Source: Isochrysis galbana (taxonomy: Eukaryota; Haptophyta; Isochrysidales; Isochrysidaceae). Taken from it: a DNA stretch of 64,000 bases. Positions 31,501 through 43,698 of this stretch are shown here, piece after piece. The notes under the pieces were generated by a model. That model had not been told where the DNA came from, made no database searches, and worked only from the letters and a program-made list of their open reading frames with translations. Positions within the stretch are counted from its first letter, which is position 1. Every line of letters starts with the position of its first letter. A program made the translations under genes and the position numbers. Location: contig CM030935.1 in assembly GCA_018136815.1 (NCBI GenBank), positions 6,108,935-6,172,934 of the forward strand. The letters run 5' to 3'.

Positions 31501-34500
31501 TCGGTTTCTTCTAATTCTCCTAGGTCTTTCGACGCATCTTCATCCCTGGATTCATCCCCCGACGGCCCTGCCCAAGGGGTGGGCTAGGTGGATCCGACGC
31601 GTCTTCGGTCTCTTCGTTTCGTAAACAGTCAGTTGTAAAGCCCTCGAGGGCTGTCGACTCGGTATCATCTTCTGCTCTAGGTTCTATGGATAGGTCCGAC
31701 GTGGCCGCTGCCGCGTCCGAAAACGTTGTTGCTGCTTTACCTGTTTCTGCTCTTTCCCGGCGGGACCCCACTGGAGACCTCTCTCCAAGGGCCATAGCCG
31801 GAGCCGCTCTGCGGACGAATTGTCGTTGTCTACCGTAGGTTCTCGTGCAGTGGAGGCGGAGACTAGTTCCTTCTCCTCACCTCTCTCCCCGGTTCGTTAT
31901 ATTTCTCCGTCATCGTGTTCATTCTCTCGTCTCGAAGTTGCACCTGTTCTCGTTTCCGACCTGGTTCCCGACCCGGAAGGGTCGGCTTCCGGAGTCAATG
32001 AAGTTGAAGGTTCCAAGGAGCTGCGGCTTTCCGCGCTCACGCCGTGGCCACCCCAGACTCGGGAGACGCAGTGGCCGTCGATTACGATCCCACGTCGCGC
32101 ACCACATGGACGCCGGCGTCTCCTCTTTCTCTCGGCTCTCCGGAGGATCCCCGTTCCAGGGATCGCCCGCCGGGGCCAACCCCCTTCAGGTCTAGCCCAC
32201 CGAAACTTGAGGGCGACGACCCCCTCCCCCTGAATTCTACTGCCGAGGCCATCCACCGGATCGCCGTGGTTGGTTGTTCCTCGGCCGCCAAGTCTACTGA
32301 AGCTGCCCGCGCCCCTACGCGCGAGCTTCAAATGTTAGCCGCCTCCCGTGCCCGGGCTAGCGGTTCCTCCGTCATCTTGCCCCGCCATCTCGCCGAAGCT
32401 GCTCTAGCCTTGCGGCGGCCGCACGCGAGCACTCATTCATCACCCTCTGCCGTACTGCCGACGCATTTTGACGAGCTTTGCGCTGAGTTAGCGGCGATCC
32501 ACGACGCCGTGACGTTCGACGCGGCCGAGGGATTCCTCCACCCCGCGTTCTAGTCGTCGGTGAAGCTAGCGGGGTCGTGTCTTCGATGTTCCTACTCGCC
32601 GGAGCGCACGTCGCGACGTGCGATCTACGACCGTCGGAGATCGACTACATTCCCCACTTCTGCGGAGATGCTCTTCACATTCAAAACCTCGGTTGGGACC
32701 TCGTGGTCGCGCATCCGCCGTGCACGTATTTGTCGGCGGTGAGTTGCCAGTGGCTCGATCGGGAGCCGGGACGACGCCAGGCTCTCGAATCCGCCGCTAG
32801 AGTCTTCCTCGCCATGGCAAGCGCCAACGCGCCTTTCGTTGCCGTCGAAAATCCTCGAATGCACGCGGAAGCCTCCGCCTTAGTCGGGGGGTTGCGACCG
32901 CGGCAGTTTGTGCAGCCGTGGCAGCACGGCACGGGCCATCAAAAAGCAACTGGCCTGTACCTGACGGCTTCACTCCCGTCCTTGCATCCTTCGAAGATTG
33001 TCGAGGGACGTCTATCCGCTATGGCGGATCTATCGCCGTCGCCCCACCGTGGCGCCCTTCGCAGCCGCACCTATGTGGGCATTGCCGGTGCAATGGCGGC
33101 CCAGTGGATGCCGGTCTTGCGCCGTTATGCGCGCAAAGCCAAGGCGTCGCGTTCGCTCGACTTCACGGTGGACTGGGCAATTTCCCAAGCTGCTGCCAGC
33201 TTGAGAGAACGCCCTTCGCTCTGCTCGACCGGCTTCGAACTGGCTGAGCCGAGGACGGCTCTGGCTCGCTTCATGGAGGGGAGAGGCGAAGCAGCTTCTA
33301 GCTCTCACCTCACGCCTCCCAGCGGTTCGCCAGTGTCTGATTCGGTTGTCGTGATCCTGGACGCAGGCCCCGTTGCCGATGCTTCTCGCCTGCTTCATCA
33401 GGAGGACTCGGAAACAAACGTATCGCAAGACGAGGCCGAGGCGGAAGGAGACCGCTTCCTGCCGTGGGAGTGGCCCATAAAGGACCGCTCTACAACGCCA
33501 GGCCCTCCAAACACGGTGAAGAAGCGCCGCAGCAAGTGGCAGGTCTTCGATCGTGATGTAATTTCGGGGGTCCATCGGTGGCAGGATGTCACGCCTTCCA
33601 TCGCCCAAGAAATCGCTGAGCAAGCGGCAGCTGCGGAGCCGTCGGAGCCTTCCATCTTGTCTCAACTGGGCTCCCAAGGCATCAATGCACTATCTCCGAG
33701 CGCCTCCTTCACGGCTGGCGACGAGGGAGTGGCCGAACTGACCAATTCGTTCGTAGCCGAAAGGCCACTCGAAACCTGGGATGTTGGGCCCGACTCGGGA
33801 GAAGATGACACGCCCGAGATGCCAGAACACCGGAGCATGCAGACCCTCGAGACCAAGCCCTCCGACGCCGCCGAAGGAGAGGATACTCCACGGGCACTGT
33901 ATTGCGATGGGGCTACCGCTAGGGGCCTCAGTGCGGCCGGATTTTCCGAGTTGTCGAAGCTTCCGAAGACAGACTTGCAGAAGTCCCTGGAGAAGGAATG
34001 GTCACGCCAAATGGATCAACCTCGGCATCCGACGGACCGTCGAGGGCTAGGCTATGATGGCGTGCCTAACCCCTCTAGTTCGGCAGAGGCATCCCCATAC
34101 TCTTCAATACCATTCGTGCCGCAGACGGTAGCCGCCGCTATCGAGCGAGTGCCCCACGTCGATGAACCTTCTCCGTCCAGGCCAGCCTCCAATCCAACCA
34201 CCCCGTCACCCGGAGCCGGAACCTCGCTTCCAGTAGAATCTATCGCGGACACTCCGCCGCCACTCTACCCTCGTCACTGCCTCTATGTCCGCGATCTCGT
34301 GGTCTGCCGTGCCGATGGCGACCGCGCAGCTCAAGGGTTCGTTCTCCCGGACGTTGCTCTCACGGTGAACAGCACCCTGGCTGACACTGGAGCGGGCCCG
34401 TCAGTAATCACCACTGCTCTTCTCGATCGACTACCTGAAGACGCTTGCGTCGAACGCGTATCGGACGCTACCGTCCCCAACCTACATGGGCCGGACGGCC

Positions 34501-37500
34501 TTCCTCTCATCACTAGGGGCCGGGCTAGCCTCGTCTTCTCCTTGTCCGGTCGCCTCTTTCGTCATTTGTTCGCGGTCATCGAAGGGAACCCGATGCTTCT
34601 GCTCGGGAACGATTTTTTGGCCGCCCACTCCGCTACCATTTCTCTCGACGCCGCGAGCTCGGAAGGAAGCCTCCGCCTCCGTCCGGCCTCTGGCGATTCA
34701 GAAGACTCTTCAAGAGTCCTTTCCGAATGTGTAGTCAGAGTTTCCACGGCGCCGCCCCCAGTCGCGGACTCCGGCTTCGTCGGAGCTATCTCGATGTCAC
34801 CCGGTCAGCCGCTGACTGTCGACTTTCTGGAGAGGTCGACGGGAACACGAGAGACCCCGGGCGGATCGGAGGGTGAGGCTGCTGCTGATGCTAGGCAGCC
34901 ACTCTATACACCTCTCTTTGAGTCTGCCGACGAGTTTGCGGCCAAAGCTCCGGCGTCTACCTCGTCCGAATATCTTCTCTACACGGAGCAAGCGGTGACG
35001 ATTCCTGCCTTCCACCGCGCAACCATCTGGGTCAGGGTTCCGCTAGCTCTCCGAGATCATTCGGACTGCGCGATGCTAGTCGACCGCCTACCAAATCGCG
35101 AGGCTCTCGATTCGTCCCCTCTCGTAATGCCCACGGTGGTCACGCCCACGGACGATCACCGCATCGCGGTGACGATCGTCCACACCGGGGTCAATGCGCT
35201 GACCCTGCCGTCTCTGCATCCGATAGCTTCGCTCCAGGTGCGCTTCAAGTTGCACCGGGGCTGGACTCCGACTGGAAGCGAGGGGGATGGTGACCCTGTC
35301 ACCGCGCTGAGCGAGGAGCAACGATCTCTACTCGACTCAGCCACCATCGATCCAGACCGGCTTCTTTCCGACGATCAACGAGAAGAAGTACGCCAACTCT
35401 TGGCCCGGCGCATCAAAGCTTTCGCGTTGCACCCAGGGGCTCCAAACCATACGCACGTTCTCGAGGTGGAGTTGCCACTCAACCCCGGCGCTGTTCCTCA
35501 CCGGCATGCTCCGTCTAGAGTGGGCCGCGCGGGCGAGCTCATCATAGAAGAGGAGGTAGCCAAGATGGAAGCCGCCGGCATTATTCGCAAGTCAAATTCG
35601 GCTTGGGCTTCCCGAGTAGTCCTGGTCAGCAAGAAAGATGGCTCCGTTCGATTCTGCGTGGACTACCGCGACACGAACGCCAAGCTACGCGTCGAGGATA
35701 GCCCTCTACCCCTCATTGTAGAGGCTATTGATAGGCTAGCGTCCGGCCAAGGGCCGCTCAGTTCTCTCTTTTTATGTACTCTCGATTTAGCCTCTGGTTT
35801 TTGGGGCATCCCGATCAAAGAATCGCACAAACATATCACCGCTTTCACTACCCACCGCGGCAAATACGAGTTCAACTTTCTACCGTTCGGCATCCAATCA
35901 GGTCCCTCCTACATGTGCAGCTTGATGGACATCGTTCTCGGTGCGCTAGCGTGGGAGATCTGCATGCCTTACCTCGATGATGTGGGCATCTGGTCAACGG
36001 GCGTGGGTCCTTCCGAAGAGGCCAGGGCACAAGCTTCGTTCGAGCAAATGCTTCACCGGCTAGACCTAGTTCTCGAGCGGCTAGAGTGGGCCGGCCTGAC
36101 CTGCAAGATGTCCAAGTGTGTCTTCTTTGCCACCTCTACGGAGTACCTCGGTCACGTTGTCTCGAGGGAAGGTCTCAAGATGGACCCGAAGAAGGTCGCA
36201 ACTGTCGCCGACATCGACCCGTCATCCATCAACTCCTTGGAAGCGGTTCGATCTTTCCTCGGCCTTTGCTCCTACTACCGTCGATTCATTCGCCAATTCG
36301 CCGCTAAGGCTGCTCCCCTCACTGCTCTCACGCGGAAGGGCTGCGACGTGGCAAAGGAGTCCCAGTCCGAGGAGTGTCGCCGAGCTATCCAAGAGCTCAA
36401 GACAGCGATCACCTCGGAGCCCGTCTTGACTCCACCCAGGGATGATCGGCCCTTCATCGTCAAGACCGATGGGGCTAGCAAGTTGGGCATCGCCGGCATC
36501 CTCTCGCAGCTAGGAGACGATAACCGTGAACGAGTCGTTGGGTACTACGCTCGCAGTCTCACCTCGGCCGAACGCCATTGGACGGTGACCGAGATTGAGC
36601 TCTTGGCTGCCCTGGAATCAATCCGAAATTGGCGACCCTACCTTTGGGGGCGTCGGTTCAAGTTAGTCGTCGACCACTCCGCGCTGCGATGGCTGCATAC
36701 CATGAAGGATCAAGTAGCCGGTGGGCCAGCCTCTCGGCTGACTCGGTGGGCTCTCAAGTTGGCTGAGTACCGGTTCGACGTCGAACATAAACCAGGAGCT
36801 GTTCATCAAGATGCTGACGGGCTGTCCCGGCTAGCATCCCTGGAGCCGGAACACGAAGACGAACCACTCGCCGGCCTAGCGTCACTGGCGGCGCGTGAGC
36901 CTGGCTCAGAGTCTCTAGCCGAGCAGGAACGGTCCCATCCGGTGGCTGCCATCACGCGCTCCGTAGCTACGGCGCGAGGGCTTCAAGCTTTGGACCGATC
37001 TCGTCGTCGAGCCTCCGATTCCGGGCCCGCCATCCAGTCCAGTTATTTGGCTCCGGGTACGCCGACTTCCGAAGAGATGAAAGCGGCCCTGGCGGAAGAT
37101 CCGTTCGTAGAGCCACTCCTGGGCTCAGGAGAGACGGCCAACCACGAGCCATCAGGCCAAGGGTCGCCTCCGCCGGCCGCCGCCTCAGGCCCCATTGCCG
37201 ACGATGATTCGTGTTCCAGTTCTGTCGCTCCCGTTTCCGCTCAGCAATCCAAGATGTTTCGCCGTTTCGTCGTTCACGATGGGCTCGTCTACTATCGCAC
37301 CGTTCCTGACTCCACCGACCCGGACTCGCTAGTGCTCTATGTTCCGCCCTCGTTGCGGTCTCGCTACCTTTTTGCCTACCACGATCGCTCCGGTCACCTT
37401 GGAGTTTCTCGTATGTCCGGTCTTCTTCGTACTCGGGTATACTGGCCTGGCATGTCTTCCGACGTTGCATCCTACGTCCGGGAATGCCACGAGTGCACCC

Positions 37501-39131
37501 TCGCCAAGCCGCTACCTAGGGCTCTAGCGTCGCCCTCCGGTCTCTCTGTGGGTACCTACCCCTTTGATGTGGTCTACTGCGACGTGCTCTCGCTAGCTCC
37601 CACTCACAACTTCGTGCCTGGAGTCTCGGGTTACGACAAGCTGGTCGTCTTCATCGACTCGCTCACTCGATGGATTGAGGCTGAGCCGTCGAATGGGGAT
37701 CCCTCGTCGGAGATGGCCTTGGACATGTTCATCCGCTTGATTGTGACGCGTTATGGAGTCCCTAGGCAGCTTCGGACCGACGCCGGTTCGAATCTTTGTT
37801 CGGTTCTTGTTTCGCGTATTCTGGAGCTCACCGGGACTGATTTGTCGAGTACAGAGCCGTACCGACATGAAGGTGTAGGCTTCGTCGAACGCGCTCAGCA
37901 AACGCTCATCCGTTTAATGCGCGCCTCGAACGAGGGTGGCAGCCATTGGGTCGACCATTTGCCGTTCCTACTCCTCTCGTTGAGGGCTTCTTCCGGTCGT
38001 GTTACCTCCCGGTCTCCAGCGTCTTTGATCTTTGGGCGTGAGCTGCGTCTGCCCGCTCAACTCTCTGATCCGAAGTCTGTTTCGCCAACTGCTCTCGAGG
38101 CGGCGTCCGCCGACGTTCGCTCGTACGCATCCAGGCTCAATGCGAGCCTCCGCCTCTCTTGGTCCAGCGCTCTCGAGGCTACCCTAGCCGCTCAGGCTGA
38201 GTCAGTCCGTGACGCTACCATCAAGTCTCAAAGACCAGCTCGTTTCGAACCTGGGGATCGCGTCTGCATGCGATTACCAGGCCATGCCAACAAGTTGCAA
38301 TTCATCTACTCGGGTCCCTACCGCGTTGTAGAGGCTCTGTCCGACACTAGGTACCGACTCCGTGATCTGGAGAACCGGTTAGTCAAGGAGGAGGTGCATA
38401 TCTCGAACCTCCGGCCGTATCATACTTTCGTTGATGAAGAGCCGCTGGCTGACGACGAGTACATCGTTGAAAAGTTGCTCGATCGTCGTAGCCATGGCGA
38501 TTCTATCGAGTACCTCGTGAAGTGGCGTGGCTATTCTCTTCGAGAAGCCACCTGGGAGCCTCGTTCCGAGTTGCTCCGTCGTTGTTCTGATTTGCTTGAT
38601 GATTATGATCGCTCCGTCGAAGAGACTTGTCCAGAAGATGTTGAGTCCCCGGAAGCAACTTCTTCGTCGGCCAGGGATACTCCTCTTCCTCTCGTTCTCG
38701 ATGCGCCGTCTTCGCGCACTCGATCCAGGCTCCATCCTCGTTGATCCCATGTCTTGGGTAAGGGACCCGTCCCTCTAGGCTAGCCCCACGCCTCGGCTAG
38801 GGCTCCGAGTTCAAGTTTCCGTCCGAGCGAATCATGGAGGTGCTGAACGCGTGCTGCCTGCGCTCTACACCCGGCGCAACACCCGAGCAAAGCTCCTGTA
38901 AAAGGGAGAAGTGGGTGGGGCAGTGCGTACGAAAGAGGCCGCCGCGTTAAGCCGCCGATTTCGTGCTCGCTTTGGATCCAAAGGGTGTTCTTGTCTCCAC
39001 GTTTCGCTCGCTATGTTTCGTTGCTTCTTGTTCCGATTCTGACCTCTGGTCAGCTCAGGTTCCAGGTTCCAGGTCTCTGTTTCCAGGTTCACCGCTCGAC
39101 ATCGGGAGACGTCTCGATCTTAGTCGGGGGG

Positions 39132-40453
39132 TGTCGCATTCATCCTAGATGATGCGATTTCCAGGCTCTTGTTTCCAGATCCTTCGCCGTGCGGCCACAC
39201 GGTGAAGCTCAGGTACATCTAGGTTGGTAGGGTTCGTCCCTAGCGATCTAGAATTCGAGTTCTTGTTTCGTTCCTTCTAGCCTGTTTGTCAGGTCTAGAT
39301 TCCAGGTTTCCTCCTTTCGGGTAATCTTGACCCAAAGGAGCCAGGTCGCCTGTCACTCGCTGCGCGCTTGTCTCAGGCTCTCAGGTTACCTTGTGAAGGC
39401 TTGTTTAGCTTCTTGCAAGGCTTGTCGTTTCTTGTTGGGTTCCGGTTCTTTCTTGGGACCTGCTCACTTTCGTTGTCGTCCAGGCCTGTTCTTCGTAGGT
39501 TCTGCTTGGCCTGGTTAGGGTTTCGTTGCCTTCCCGCGTTCGGCGTTTGGCGTTGGCGTTCGGAAATTTCCTCTCACATTCCCTAGGTCCGCTACCCTTG
39601 GCTTGTAGGTCCTTGCTTCTTTCTTCTCGGTCAAGGTTTTGGCGAGCAAGTCGGTTGCTCTATCCGCTCGAGATTTGAGGTTTAATTTGCTATCTCCCCT
39701 TGGAGACCGGTGTAGGTTCGCTTCCTAGGTGAGGGAATCTTTCCCCTTGATGCAAGTTACATGCAAGCCTTGGCCCCTTTGGTGTTTCTTCCCCTTGGTT
39801 GCTACTCAGGGTTGTTCGTTAGAAGCGTCTAGAAGGTTCACGCTCAACGGCAAGATTTCCTCTGTCGTGAAGATATCTCGTTGCGATCTGTATCCAAAGT
39901 GATCGCCGTGGTCGCGCGACAGGACGCTCCCCTTCGGACTCTCCGCTACGTGGGAAGTTACAACGGAGACACGCTCCGGCCGTCGCTGTGGAGTCTCTCT
40001 CTCTCTCGCTCTCTCTCTCCGTCTCTCGCGACGTGTTTGAGTTATCGGTGATTTGGGGTCGCGGTTGCTTGATAATTTGCTTGGTTTGGGTGAATGATTC
40101 CGGTGTGTTTGTGAGTCGGTGTATCCTGTTGTTCTCAGGCTCTTTGTCCGTCGTTGTTCGCTGCGTCGCTGCACTCTAGCAGCCTAGGCTCCCTCCCTGA
40201 GGGAAGAGTTCTTTGTAGGTCTAACAATCTCTTAAAACCCAACACACTAGGGCCGCTAGGAGCGCCTCGCCGCCCCACAGCCCTTCGTTCGCCGTTCGTT
40301 CCCCGTCCAGACACCCAAATGGGGTTGCCCGACCCAGTCCAGAATTTCATTCACCCGACTCCCGGTGGGGAGGAGGGCCAAAGCGCCGCGCTAGCCGCCG
40401 GTGCTGCTCGCGACGGAGTGGCTCAGAGCCCTCCGGCTCCGCTCGACTCGACA
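39132..40453 (+). repeat. LTR 4 (3' LTR of copy 2), 1322 bp
   Basis: It is the same length as LTR 1 and has the same bases at every variable position I compared, indicating a very recent insertion if the two are a pair. It is followed by GTACG (40454-40458), matching the five bases before LTR 1. Confidence 0.9.
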
Positions 40454-41099
40454 GTACGAGGCTAGCTAGCGAGCTAGTGGAAGCGAGAGAATGAGAATGA
40501 GAACTTCTTAGGCCCGAGGTAGGCACGAGGGACTACAACGCATGGACTCAAAAGAGTTGAGGGAACAGAACCACACAAACTAAACCAAACAGAGCGAAAA
40601 CTAACCACACCGGGACGGACGGTCAGACGTCGGCACCAGAGCAAATCAGCAACGCGCAGACATGCGACAGAGGGGTCGGCACAATGAGGGCAGACCTCGC
40701 TGGGGGAGCTACAACCGAGGTATAACAGAAGACAGACGACGATCATGGAAAGTTTGATGACATAGTCAAGAGAAAGTAGGAGAAGAGGCGGTATACCCAT
40801 CAACGAGACTTTAAGAGTTAAAATAACCCACAGGCTAAAAGTAGAAGTCTGTCCTCGTATGGAATACGACATGCATGCACTGGGGGGAGGACAAATATCG
40901 AGTGGAGGGGGCAGTGGCCCCTCCCCCCGGTACCATTCGGACACCTGGCTCGTCAGGCATGGCGGGATTCCGGGACTGAAAAGTTGTGTCCAACTAGCTA
41001 GCTAGTGGGGTTGGCTAGGATATAACATTAATAATTTAATCCAGGTGACAACGAAAGGTGCTAGCAGGGATGGGGATAATTGAACGCTTTTGGTCTTGG
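40454..41099. other. Right flank of the chromovirus, no gene supported
   Basis: This stretch begins with the right target-site copy GTACG. CTAGCTAG-rich words sit at 40460-40481 and again at 40992-41008, bracketing about 530 bp. A minus-strand frame of 156 codons lies between them but shows no domain and is Ser/Pro/Leu-rich. The RT fragment on the left flank does not visibly continue here. Confidence 0.4.
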
Positions 41100-41187
41100 G
41101 GGCAGGGGGGCCGCCCTCGGCGGGGGGCCCGGAGGAGAGGGGAGTCACGCCGGCGCGCTCCATCGCAACCAAATATAAACTTAGTTG
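41100..41187 (+). repeat. Terminal piece of the AAGTATAAACTT repeat family, copy 1
   Basis: A G-rich stretch ends in CGCAACCAAATATAAACTTAGTTG. Similar ends occur at 46631-46726 and 61731-61797 (CAACCAAGTATAAACTTAGTT), all in the same orientation with G-rich upstream sequence. The 61-kb copy is the edge of an insertion flanked by target duplications. Confidence 0.55.
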
Positions 41188-41334
41188 ATGACCGAGAAAG
41201 AAAGGAAGACGAGGATGGTACAGACTAAAGACTATGGAGCTAGGGAGTATTAATATTGATAATGTATTAGTGTTTAATGTTACGCCGAAATGGAAATGGC
41301 CTCTGAAAAATGACCGCTTTACACACACTCGAGT

Positions 41335-41412
41335 ATCATTGTAAACGGACTATGGACGGTTGATGGCTCAACTGGAGATATGGCCCACATTCGACAGAAC
41401 GCGACCGTGGAA
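41335..41412. repeat. Dispersed repeat R2, copy 1
   Basis: ATTGTAAACGGACTATGGAC, a short variable step, TTGATGGCTCAACT and then CATTCGAC.GAAC..GACCG match 62883-62953. Fewer than one base in four differs over about 75 bp. The sequence is non-coding and its class is unknown. Confidence 0.65.
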
Positions 41413-41567
41413 ACGTAGACTTCTTCTTCTACTCTAAACCCAAAAGGTCGATCGCGGATGCGAGAGAGGCCACGCCCCGAGAGACCGTCCAGGGCTCATT
41501 CATTGTAGTTGTACTACTACAAAAGAAGCAGCCCGTCCTCGCCTCTTCTCCCTCCCAAGCTTCCTTC

Positions 41568-41834
41568 CCCCCCCCCCCCCCCCCCCCCCCCCCCGCGCGC
41601 GCCCTGGAGCTTAAGTCGTCGAGAAGGATCGCTCTCTCTCTCTCCCCCCCCCCTCTCCCCCTCTCATGTCTCCGTTCTCACCTAACGTTCTCGCCCTCCC
41701 TCGATCAACCAACTCTCCACTCCTCTCCCTTGCTCTCGTCGGTCACTGTGTTCCTCTTTGTTTCTCAAATCTCTCCCCTTACTCCCCTGCTCTCTCTCTC
41801 TCTCTCTCTCCCTCTCTCCCCCTCCCTCTCCCTC

Positions 41835-41865
<31 letters not shown>

Positions 41866-41866
41866 C

Positions 41867-41902
<36 letters not shown>

Positions 41903-41955
41903 TCTCTCTCTCTCTATCTCCCTCCCTCTCTCTCACTCTCTCTCTCTTCTTCTGT
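41568..41955 (+). promoter_or_regulatory. Poly-C run and long CT tract upstream of the MFS gene
   Basis: A run of about 25 C (41569-41594) is followed by an almost pure pyrimidine tract (41632-41950) of CT and CTC units, then a GA-rich patch and the start codon at 42105. This is the longest of the sense-strand pyrimidine leaders in the window. Frames through it (poly Ser-Leu or Arg-Glu) are not real proteins. Confidence 0.7.
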
Positions 41956-42104
41956 GGGGAGGAGGGGCCCGCCAGCGAGCGCGCGCGAGGAGAGAGGCGG
42001 CGGGGGAGAGAGAGAGAGAGGGAGGGGGGCGCCGCGGAGGTGACAGACGGAGACGAGCCAGCGTGCGCCGGACCGGCGCGGGTGTCGAGGAGGTAGGTAT
42101 AGGT

Positions 42105-43698
42105 ATGCCGAGCAGGCAGGCGGCCAGCTCGCTCATCCAGTATGTTCCACTCTCGCTCTCGGAAGCTGAGCCTCAGCAGCAGCAGCAGCCTCCCTCACTC
42201 GCCTTCCTCATCGCTCTCAACTCCTTCGCCTTCGCCTACTGCCTGGTCGTCTCTACTCTGGGCATTGTGAGCCGAGCCCCGCCGCGCGCGCGCAGTGCCG
42301 ACGCGTTCCAGCTCAGCGCGGCCCTGCGCTGCACCCACGCAGGTCATCCTTCCGACAGAGGCGACACTGCTCTATGCCGACCGCCACCCGGTGATGCTTG
42401 GCTTCATGCTGGCATGCACTGGTGTGACACAGCTCATCTCGCCCGTGGTGGGGTACATCTCGGACCGTAACACCTCGCAATGGGGCCGGCGGCGCGGCCT
42501 CATGGTCGGGGGCACGGTTGCGGCGTGTGCAGGAAGCTTTGGGATGTGGTACAGCCGCGAGCACCAGCTCGGCCCAGCGTACATCTGTAGCCTGACCCTG
42601 TGCGTCTTTGGTGTCAATGTGGTCTACTCATGCTATACCGCGCTGCTTCCCGATTTTGTCCCGACGACGCACATGGGCCGCGCCTCGGGAGTCATGGCGG
42701 CAATGTCAATGCTCGGCTCCTTCTGCGGTTTCGGCCTCTTTGGGTTCTACCTGGGCGTGGTGCACTCCTATGCGCTCTACGTGGTCGTGCTTACGCTCAC
42801 TGTCCTCTTGACGTGCGTCGTATGCCACGAGTCGCCATTGCTCGAGGCAGCGCCCCTTCGCTGCGCTGAGATGATAGCCGCCTACACCATCGACGCGACG
42901 GGCTCGCCCGACTTCTTCTGGGTGTTTGTGACGCGCACTTTCTACTATATGGGCATCTCCTTACAAGCCTTCTCACTCTTCATGCTGCGCGATGTGCAGA
43001 AGGTCGACGATCCCAAGTACTACACGTCGATCATCGCCATGGTGGGCCAGATCTCTGCCGCCGTCGTTGCCGTCCCCGCTGGCCGGCTGTCCGACCAGCT
43101 CGGCCGAAAGCCGCTCGTCTACGCCGCGTGTGCGCTGATGGCGTTGGTGCGCTACTCCCGAGATGGGGCTTGTGGCCCCCGCTGTGCAACAGTGCGCAAT
43201 GACGCCGTGAGCTGCCGCTCGGGCGCACGTCGGGACCACAGTCGGCTACAACTTGGGTTAACGATTCGCCCCGCTGTGCACGTGCAGGTGTACGTCGGGT
43301 TCGCCTTTGAGCCCTCAGTCAGCGGGCTGATCGGCCTTGGTGTCGCGTACGGCATCGGCAATGGCATGTTCCTCTCGGTGGACTACGCGCTCGCTTGCGA
43401 CGTGCTGCCATCCTTCGACAACGCCGCACAGTCTCTCGGGGTATGGGGTGTGAGCGCCTTTTTGGGCTCAACGCTCGGACCGCTCGCAGCGGGGCCGCTC
43501 CTCACGTACTTTGGGCGCACTGACTCGCCAGATCACTATTCCTCATTTGGGTACATCATAGTGATGGCAACAGGCGCCATCTACGTCACGTTGGCGGCAG
43601 TTCTGCTGAGAAATGTAAAGGAAGGTTTACGAGAGAAGAAGGAGCGGGAGGGACTACCGCACGCGGCGGAGACGGAACGTCACTCTACCAAGAGGTGA
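42105..43698 (+). CDS. MFS transporter (GPH/sugar-like), three exons
   Basis: Exons 42105-42266, 42343-43146 and 43288-43698 (GT-AG introns of 76 and 141 bp, all phase 0) encode about 458 residues. The product is a major facilitator with about 12 hydrophobic helices. The loop after helix 2 has the signature GYISDRNTSQWGRRRGLMVG (about residues 89-108), the motif A form typical of glycoside/pentoside/hexuronide-type carriers, and GRLSDQLGRKPLVYA repeats it in the second half. A polyGln run (EPQQQQQPP) lies in the N-terminal tail, and a Lys/Glu-rich tail closes the protein. The second intron has no in-frame stop, so an unspliced reading would add 47 polar residues. The substrate cannot be told from sequence; the membrane is probably plasma or vacuolar. 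Confidence 0.85.

Larger units (their letters stand above)
27234..40453 (+). mobile_element. Ty3/Gypsy chromovirus, copy 2
   Basis: It has the same architecture as copy 1: LTR (27234-28542, its first few bases lost in the gap), gag-like region (to about 31.1 kb), methyltransferase-like domain (about 32.55-33.11 kb), protease (about 34.38 kb), RT (about 35.55-36.3 kb), RNase H (about 36.45-36.84 kb), integrase (about 37.37-38.03 kb), chromodomain (about 38.45-38.60 kb), LTR (39132-40453). The first third carries many breaks (well over a dozen), mostly length differences in base runs, which looks like low-accuracy sequence near a contig end. The pol half looks whole. Substitutions relative to copy 1 are confined to about the first 2.2 kb; beyond that the two copies are essentially identical. 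Confidence 0.9.

Noticed and set aside
40474-40944. 156-codon minus-strand frame beside the chromovirus
   Set aside because: No recognisable motif; composition and position suggest non-coding flank.
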